Source of the DNA: Aradus depressus
Lineage: Eukaryota > Arthropoda > Insecta > Hemiptera > Aradidae
Length of the DNA stretch: 64,000 nt
Assembly: GCA_963662175.1 (NCBI GenBank)
Contig: OY759214.1
Span: 12,400,001-12,464,000 of the forward strand
Direction: 5' to 3'
The notes under the pieces are model-generated. The model was not told the DNA's origin, did not search any database, and saw only the letters and a list, made by a program, of their open reading frames with translations. The position numbers and the translations under genes are program-made. Positions 61,001-64,000 of the stretch are shown here, in pieces (position 1 is the stretch's first letter; every line of letters starts with the position of its first letter).

Positions 61001-63640
61001 AATGTCTTTACTTACATTCATTACCCGAAAAACATAATAACATGTAGAAAATAGGCGCTTATTCATAATGCGGAGAATAAAATTTACTTATGATATCCCA
61101 ATGTTATGCGCATATTTCTCATAACGTCTCTTGACTATTTATCCTCTCTGTGGGCTACTAAAATTAATCCACGGGCCGATTTTGATGTTTATATTGAACC
61201 CTAAGATTCATCTTAACATATCGCCATTGATGGTTGTTATTTTGAAAATATATTGTTCTGGAGTTGAATAATATTTTAAAAAATGTTCCGATCCGAGTTA
61301 AACAAAAAAAAAATGTTGTTCCATTTCGGAACGATATACGTATTTTTTTCCTCGCAAAATTATTTCAATTCATGTTATTATGATTCTCGGGTTAAATACC
61401 TCACATCAGCGGATATTTCCTTAGTAGGTGGTAAACGGGGATTTCATTCAGCTGATATATAACTATTCCTTTGTGCCGATTTGTAATACTCGTTATTAAA
61501 TACAAACTGACATCTCTTAATGTACATTTTTTTTTATTTTCTCTTCAGGAAGCTCTAGATGAAGAAGGTAAACAAAAACGAAGTTTTTTCAAGAATTTCA
61601 AACTGCCTTTTAAAAATAGAAGGGGAAAATCATTCCGTGGTGAATGGTAAGTAAAAATTCCTTTAAATTTTTCATTTTTGGTTGTTAAGTTCAATTTTGA
61701 AAAATATGTGTAGTTATTGTTAAACATAAAATACATTTGGTTCTAAATTGTATAGAATGAGGCGCATCTGAAGCCTCTAAAACCAAAAAATTAGCTTGAC
61801 AATTACGTCAACATTTTTACTTTACACAGAGTTTAATTTAAATCGGCCATCATAATTTTTTTAAATTTGCTGTTAATTGCTATGAAAGAAGAAGCCCTTC
61901 TAGCTGCTTTAATATACCTTAAACCCCTTATTAGGGTTCCATAGTTCGAAGATCGTACCGACCCTCTATGAATGAGTGTTTTACGTCTGTCTGTCCCTCC
62001 CCTAATATCTCGGAAACTACTAAAGCTACATAACTGAAATTTTGGACTAAGTTGAAGAGTAATACACGATGTCATAAATCGATGGGGAAAAATTATTACA
62101 TAAATAGTATTGTTAAATTAATCAAATCGGGCTTTAACTACGAGGTAATATTGCCTACTACCAGAGCGCTCTTTCGTCCCTCTGGTGGAAATGAGCCGAC
62201 TATACTCTGGGAGTCTTAAATTTTGTCAACCCAGGTTTAGTCACCTAGGGTAAGGGGTCTTTAACGAGTATCTGACATCGTAAGGGTCGGGACCATCCCT
62301 TAACGTCTCATCTTAAGGATGGCATGCTCAAGGTTTTTTCGCCTCCCAGTTAAAAAAACTTAAGGGGAATAAAATCTGTTCTTTGAATAATAGTTTATTT
62401 ATTAACTAGAGTTTATAAAATATTTTCGAAACCATTGAAACATTGATAATTGACATTGAGTAGGCGGAATCTAAATATATAACAGAACTATTTATTCATT
62501 AAATATACATTTATTAGTACATTGAAGCTATGTTCACCTATGTAACCCTTCAATGTGTGGCGTGATCACACTTTTAAGTAATATTTTTTAAATCTTCAAT
62601 AATATATTAATACTTTCTACGTTAACAATATACGCATATATGGGTTTGTGTATGTTCAATAAACCTATTTGTTGTAATTCATAACTATGGACAGTACGTG
62701 GTATTGCAGTTACGAACCTTCGATTGGCGACATAGAAGGACTCCCAACACTCAGGCTAAGAAGGGGGCTCCCTGATGAGAACCGAGCTTCAAGAGTTGGT
62801 ATGTTATTACTCAAAAAATGAATAAATAAATATATAATAATAATAATTTTGTACTTTTATTACAATGATGATAGTAGGAATAGGTATATTTTTTTGATGT
62901 AGATGTGTTCCGTTTTTACCTGAGAGAATACAATTTAATCGAACTCTCTAGATCCTTAGTACAGTTTCACGACGCCTTGGATACCTTCGGAAGTATCAAT
63001 AATAGTAACAAACTTCCTAATTGGGTTAGTGAAAAATGTTTTCCATTTGTTCAATGGGGGGGACAACAAAAAATCTCTAATAACTGCCGACGTAATAAAT
63101 GTATTGACACGAAATTTTATATGTAATTTCAAAATCCCATAAGTACGGCTCCTATTAATTTCCCGCGTAATCGGTCGAAGGGAAGAGGGAATCAAAGGAG
63201 GGGGACTCGACTCAAAAACTCTAATAACTGCCGATATAATTAATGTATCGACACAAAATTTAGTATTTGCAATATTGATTCTTAGCCCAAACAGTCTTGA
63301 TTGGTTTTTAGAGGGAGAGCGAAAACTTAATATATTGAATCGTTCTGGGTAAGTACATCGTCGGTGAATCATCGACGATTTTTTTGTCATATTTTTACTG
63401 TATTATGTTCTTGTATTTTTTTGATTAGATACAACAGAGGATATACTGGCTAAGTATCGAGGGAAGGGTACTAAATCCAAAGAGGTCCCAGTCCAACAAG
63501 AGATAACCGTATCCATCCAGGCGGAGGTACCGAGGGAAAATGATACATACTCTTGCGATTTATTTGAGGACGCCAAAAAGAAACTACGACTGGTTCTGAG
63601 CACCAGTGAAATACACCAACTCCCAGACTCTCTACCCATG
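39188..63640 (+). CDS. GAPVD1: GAPVD1 / RME-6 / GAPex-5 orthologue (RasGAP and VPS9 protein), N-terminal 1130 codons
   Basis: Twenty-two phase-consistent exons: 39188-39298, 39407-39583, 39677-39909, 41267-41437, 42188-42416, 42704-42913, 45983-46114, 46193-46367, 51682-51830, 52297-52426, 54380-54532, 54640-54819, 56443-56576, 57511-57620, 58084-58163, 58724-58909, 58991-59166, 60269-60380, 60508-60650, 61549-61646, 62710-62798 and 63429-63640 (3390 nt). The family regulates Rab5/Rab31 in endocytosis through a C-terminal VPS9 domain, which lies off-window. Seen here: N-terminus [17 protein letters not shown], RasGAP region ([45 protein letters not shown]), acidic Ser-rich middle with repeated [18 protein letters not shown] motifs (exons 13 and 14), basic [15 protein letters not shown] (exon 20), then AKYRGKG and [12 protein letters not shown] (exon 22). 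The arginine-finger position appears to be Gln178. The ATG at 39188 starts the first recognisable family exon. Confidence 0.95.
40386..40510 (+). mobile_element. Hammerhead mini-element, subfamily A
   Basis: Same core and surroundings as the insert at 31363-31549: CTTATGCTTTTGGCTGAGGA, then TTAGTGAAATTAGACAATAT and ATAAACAAGTTTTATTTTAT. I could not define a target duplication. It lies in GAPVD1 intron 3. Confidence 0.7.
40410..40445 (+). ncRNA. Hammerhead-ribozyme-like motif, best copy
   Basis: CTGAGGA 40412-40418, U, stem II GGUA/UACC (40420-40423 with 40428-40431) with a GAAA tetraloop, GAAA 40432-40435, stem III AGUACU 40435-40440, cleavable C 40441. Stem I has UGG (40409-40411) pairing CCA (40442-40444). 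All family-invariant core residues of a type I hammerhead are present; the extra U before stem II is the only anomaly. Confidence 0.68.
40620..40760 (-). repeat. PLE-related remnant with degenerate hammerhead motif
   Basis: Minus-strand CCTGACGAAAGTGTAATGTC, then GAAACCGGTAGGTT, with the family T/A-rich AATAAAACAAACTT (+) to the left. Stem II is weak. It lies in GAPVD1 intron 3. Confidence 0.55.
40815..41143 (-). repeat. tRNA-derived SINE, family 1
   Basis: Near-full reverse copy: TTAGTTATTGTGACTCATGC at left, B box CGGGTTTCGAACCTG (on +), and GAGCTACCGGCGCCCTCT at right. It ends about 120 bp before GAPVD1 exon 4. Confidence 0.9.
41600..41989 (-). repeat. GGGGAAGT repeat family, reverse copy with both ends
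   Basis: On + it runs from GTCGGTGAAACACAGTGTTC, TTCCCCAG to ACTTCCCCCTCTACTTCGTA, GGGGAAGT at 41982-41989. Fewer internal units than the 15214 copy. GAPVD1 intron 4. Confidence 0.65.
42920..44390. other. GAPVD1 intron 6, proximal part
   Basis: AT-rich sequence without coding signal. Two diverged direct copies of a short unknown repeat (TTAGATACAT, then GAGTCTGA-TCACAT) lie at about 43480-43550 and 44330-44395. Confidence 0.4.
44393..45167. mobile_element. pogo/Tigger-like non-autonomous element with TA duplication
   Basis: TIRs CTATAGAACCCCTCTTAACC at left and, inverted, CAGTAGAACCCTTCTTAACA at right; TA at 44391-44392 and 45168-45169. The CAGTAGAACC start resembles pogo/Tigger ends. 775 bp, with a 101-codon frame (44486-44791) that I do not recognise and no DDE transposase. 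GAPVD1 intron 6. Confidence 0.7.
45338..45917 (+). repeat. GGGGAAGT repeat, nearly full copy
   Basis: Starts ACTTCCCCAGCTATACGAAG, ends GTGTTGGGGAAGT. Internal units carry CACGCAATTTTTTTTATG, TGATTTTGAACCAGATCGGC and GATTTTCAACAAAATCATCC. It ends 65 bp before GAPVD1 exon 7. Confidence 0.68.
46403..47143. mobile_element. Non-autonomous hAT element with 8-bp TSD
   Basis: GTTTGGTT at 46395-46402 and 47144-47151 flanks 741 bp. The ends are imperfect TIRs: TAGCAATGTAAAACTATCG versus TAGGTATGTCAAACTATAG. Subterminal repeats of TATCGATA occur at both ends. The 8-bp duplication and BED-type ORF agree with hAT. It begins 35 bp after GAPVD1 exon 8. Confidence 0.9.
46564..46920 (+). pseudogene. Truncated hAT transposase: BED-like domain fused to a short N-terminal remnant
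   Basis: 118-aa frame inside the hAT element. Residues 5-50 resemble a BED finger ([18 protein letters not shown], then RLCSAEY), but the expected NLxxHLxxxH reads [10 protein letters not shown], so both zinc-binding histidines are Gln. The end ([16 protein letters not shown]) matches the hAT segment before the catalytic core, which is deleted. It is an inactive deletion derivative, not a host exon. Confidence 0.78.
47144..47810. other. GAPVD1 intron 8, no recognised element
   Basis: AT-rich intron sequence after the hAT element. Nothing supportable seen. Confidence 0.4.
47815..47965 (-). repeat. GGGGAAGT repeat family, fragment
   Basis: Reverse copy of the 3' end: CACCAGCTATGTACTTCCCC, then CTCCAAAGCC and TGTGTCGATATATTCATTAC on +. 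It is followed by an AT dinucleotide repeat region (48015-48072). Confidence 0.55.
48219..48520. repeat. SINE family 1, inverted partial pair
   Basis: Plus-oriented head and body (GCAGCCGTAGCTCAGAGATA, GGTTCGAAACCCGGCC, to about 48395) followed by a minus-oriented head piece (CCGAAGGATCGCGTGCTCAA, CCGGGTTTGAACCCGCGA on +, to 48520). Two 5' halves meet tail to tail. Confidence 0.75.
48982..49012. repeat. G31 homopolymer
   Basis: Thirty-one consecutive G. Strong potential for G-quadruplex formation in GAPVD1 intron 8, and the exact length is likely unreliable in the assembly. Confidence 0.95.
49013..51150. other. GAPVD1 intron 8, distal part
   Basis: AT-rich, with short AT microsatellites near 49288-49304. 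No gene, RNA or classified repeat recognised. Confidence 0.4.
51159..51455 (+). repeat. GGGGAAGT repeat, 5' part, joined to a SINE remnant
   Basis: Starts ACTTCCCCAACGGAGTATAG, GGAAGTTATGTAATCGGTCA; two internal units; ends in TGTACCCTCACGAAATTTTA without the terminal motif, directly abutting a SINE fragment. Confidence 0.65.
51461..51545 (-). repeat. SINE family 1, small internal fragment
   Basis: GGTCTTTAACGAGTATCTAA, GACTCGGGACCATCACCTAA, then a jump to the B-box region TTTCGAACTCGCGATCTTG. Head end and tail are missing. Confidence 0.65.
52563..52880 (-). repeat. tRNA-derived SINE, family 1
   Basis: Reverse copy, tail at left (GACTCAGGCCCGGGCTTTAA), B box GGGTTTCGAACCCG on +, head ends at about 52880 with A-box erosion. 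GAPVD1 intron 10. Confidence 0.85.
52900..53980. other. GAPVD1 intron 10, no recognised element
   Basis: AT-rich intron. No supportable coding or repeat call. Confidence 0.4.
53992..54190 (-). repeat. tRNA-derived SINE, family 2
   Basis: Reverse copy with a T tract at 53973-53994 (tail side on the minus strand), GTGCATATTAGCCATGTC, B box GGGATTCGAACCCG and CTCTAGCCCGCACGGCC. It is the cleanest family 2 copy. Confidence 0.85.
54885..55190 (+). repeat. SINE family 1, old diverged copy
   Basis: GGTACCGGTAGCGCAGAGCT head without a good B box, body GCACGCTATCCTTCGGATGT and GGGCTCATGTCCACCAGAGC, tail CCATTAGTCATGA. GAPVD1 intron 12. Confidence 0.7.
55200..56440. other. GAPVD1 intron 12, distal part
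   Basis: Contains AACCGGCGTTATCGGGACCG near 55313-55334, which resembles the right end of the pogo-like element at 44393-45167, and little else recognisable. Confidence 0.35.
56605..56760 (-). repeat. PLE-related remnant with degenerate hammerhead motif
   Basis: Begins TTCGGCATATTGTGGAAAAT (+); on the minus strand CCTGGCGATGGAGTATGACG, TAATGCC, GAAATCGGTAGT. The core has CTGGCGA instead of CTGANGA. It starts about 30 bp after GAPVD1 exon 13. Confidence 0.5.
56987..57327 (+). repeat. tRNA-derived SINE, family 1, near full length
   Basis: GAGGGCTCCGGTAGCTCAGT head, A box GTAGCTCAGTGG, B box GGTTCGAAACCCG, complete body and tail CATGAGTCATAATAACTAAC. Closest to the family consensus in this window. 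GAPVD1 intron 13. Confidence 0.93.
57315..57370. repeat. 56-bp perfect palindrome at the SINE tail
   Basis: The last bases of the SINE (TAACTAACTAACTTTAACAA) continue to AATGATTA and then reverse exactly for 28 bp. There is no loop. Confidence 0.9.
57645..57905 (+). repeat. tRNA-derived SINE, family 1, head truncated
   Basis: Starts inside the B-box region (GGTTTCGGAACCCAGCTCAG), with body CGCCGTCCTTCGGATGGGAC and tail GCATGAATCATAATAACTAA. It begins about 25 bp after GAPVD1 exon 14. Confidence 0.82.
58164..58723. other. GAPVD1 intron 15, no recognised element
   Basis: Contains a GCGC-rich patch (58396-58410) and ACAC runs; nothing else supportable. Confidence 0.4.
59290..59520 (+). repeat. 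Diverged hammerhead element, subfamily A
   Basis: GAAGATGGTAGTAATATCGA, AAGTATTCCCATATA and TGAAATATACAATATG, AACTTGTTTTTATT match subfamily A with mutations in the CTGANGA block. GAPVD1 intron 17. Confidence 0.5.
59735..60060 (+). repeat. Unclassified interspersed repeat
   Basis: Shares GTATTGTAATCGTGC and GAGTTTTCAA-GAATTT-like phrases with about 52500-52556 and has a generic insect-repeat look (GTCTGTCTGTACGTGTGT). Borders are uncertain. GAPVD1 intron 17. Confidence 0.35.
61850..62090 (-). repeat. Unclassified interspersed repeat
   Basis: Contains TAGGGTTCCATAGTTCGAAG and GTCTGTCTGTCC, then ATCTCGGAAACTACTAAAGC, phrases common to dispersed insect repeats. No coding match. GAPVD1 intron 20. 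Confidence 0.35.
62127..62363 (-). repeat. SINE family 1, 3' part
   Basis: Reverse copy from TCGGGCTTTAACTACGAGGT to CCTCCCAGTTAAAAAAACTT. The tRNA-like head is missing. GAPVD1 intron 20. Confidence 0.78.
63050..63380 (+). repeat. GGGGAAGT repeat family, 3' part
   Basis: Two and a half internal units (TGACACGAAATTTTATATGT, CCGCGTAATCGGTCGAAGGG, CTCAAAAACTCTAATAACTG), then GGGTAAGTACATCG and the terminal hairpin GTCGGTGAATCATCGAC. GAPVD1 intron 21. Confidence 0.6.
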
Positions 63641-64000
63641 GTGTGTATTTCAATAGTCGTATCTACAGTTAGGTTTTCGTAAGTTAAGACTTATTGATAG
63701 TTGAGGAATGAGGATAGTCGGAGTCCTCATCATTCACCCACCCTCCTGTCAATTTGACTGTTTTAACGTCATGAAGATTATCAATGATTGAATAATGAAC
63801 CCTATTGACCCTTCATAATTATGTCAAATTGACAAAAAAAAACAAAAAAAAAACTAGTTTTGATAATTACTACATACTAGTTGTGTGTTATCCTTCTTTG
63901 ATGGGTCTCTCATAAACAGAAACACGCAACTTAAACACACATGTACTATTCTGCTATAAAGATACTCATACTTCCACTTCTAGCATATGCCTGTCCAGTC
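63641..64000 (+). other. GAPVD1 intron 22 (5' part)
   Basis: Follows the ATG|GTGTGT donor at 63640. Includes T/A tracts; no further exon recognised before the window ends. Confidence 0.5.

Noticed and set aside
1..64000. CRISPR arrays, operons or other prokaryotic systems
   Set aside because: No array of regularly spaced repeats and no bacterial gene organisation. Introns and animal genes throughout.

Overview
This is a window of an animal nuclear genome, AT-rich and heavily intron-split. It is almost certainly an insect: it carries R1-clade LINEs, which are typical of arthropods, and its protein-coding genes have clear animal orthologues. I suspect a hemipteran-like, repeat-rich genome, but the sequence alone does not fix the order or species.

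Four host genes can be read exon by exon with consistent splice phases. (1) An SR splicing factor of the B52/SRSF4-6 type (+, exons from 1151 to 6283, 5' part off-window). (2) The E1-alpha subunit of mitochondrial branched-chain 2-oxo-acid dehydrogenase (-, 20148 to 10577, complete, 9 exons, 423 aa). (3) A Sec1-family SCFD2 orthologue (+, 20831 to 32770, complete, 10 exons, 655 aa), head to head with gene 2 across a 682-bp gap. (4) The N-terminal 1130 codons of GAPVD1/RME-6 (RasGAP plus VPS9 endocytic regulator; +, 39188 to 63640 in 22 exons, with the VPS9 end beyond the right edge). The genes are functionally unrelated.

Most of the rest is mobile DNA. There are two large R1-like LINE bodies (16244-19140 with a 14-bp target duplication; 34554-37557) plus one relic, a Jockey-clade tail, an RTE-like tail, a non-autonomous hAT with an 8-bp duplication and an eroded BED finger (46403-47143), a pogo-like element with TA duplication (44393-45167), small inverted-repeat elements, about 20 copies of one tRNA-derived SINE, three of a second, and an unclassified repeat that starts and ends with an inverted GGGGAAGT motif.

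The most interesting layer is a set of short elements related to Penelope-like retroelements (PLEs). A 2-kb near-perfect palindrome in SCFD2 intron 5 consists of two head-to-head PLE ends encoding the GIY-YIG endonuclease. Across the window, short elements of about 130-300 bp carry a hammerhead-ribozyme-like core (CTGANGA, short stem II, GAAA, minimal stem III). Four of these insertions can be delimited exactly because they are flanked by 12-13 bp target-site duplications. They look like non-autonomous, ribozyme-bearing retroelements mobilised by a PLE. Several sit close to SCFD2 splice acceptors.
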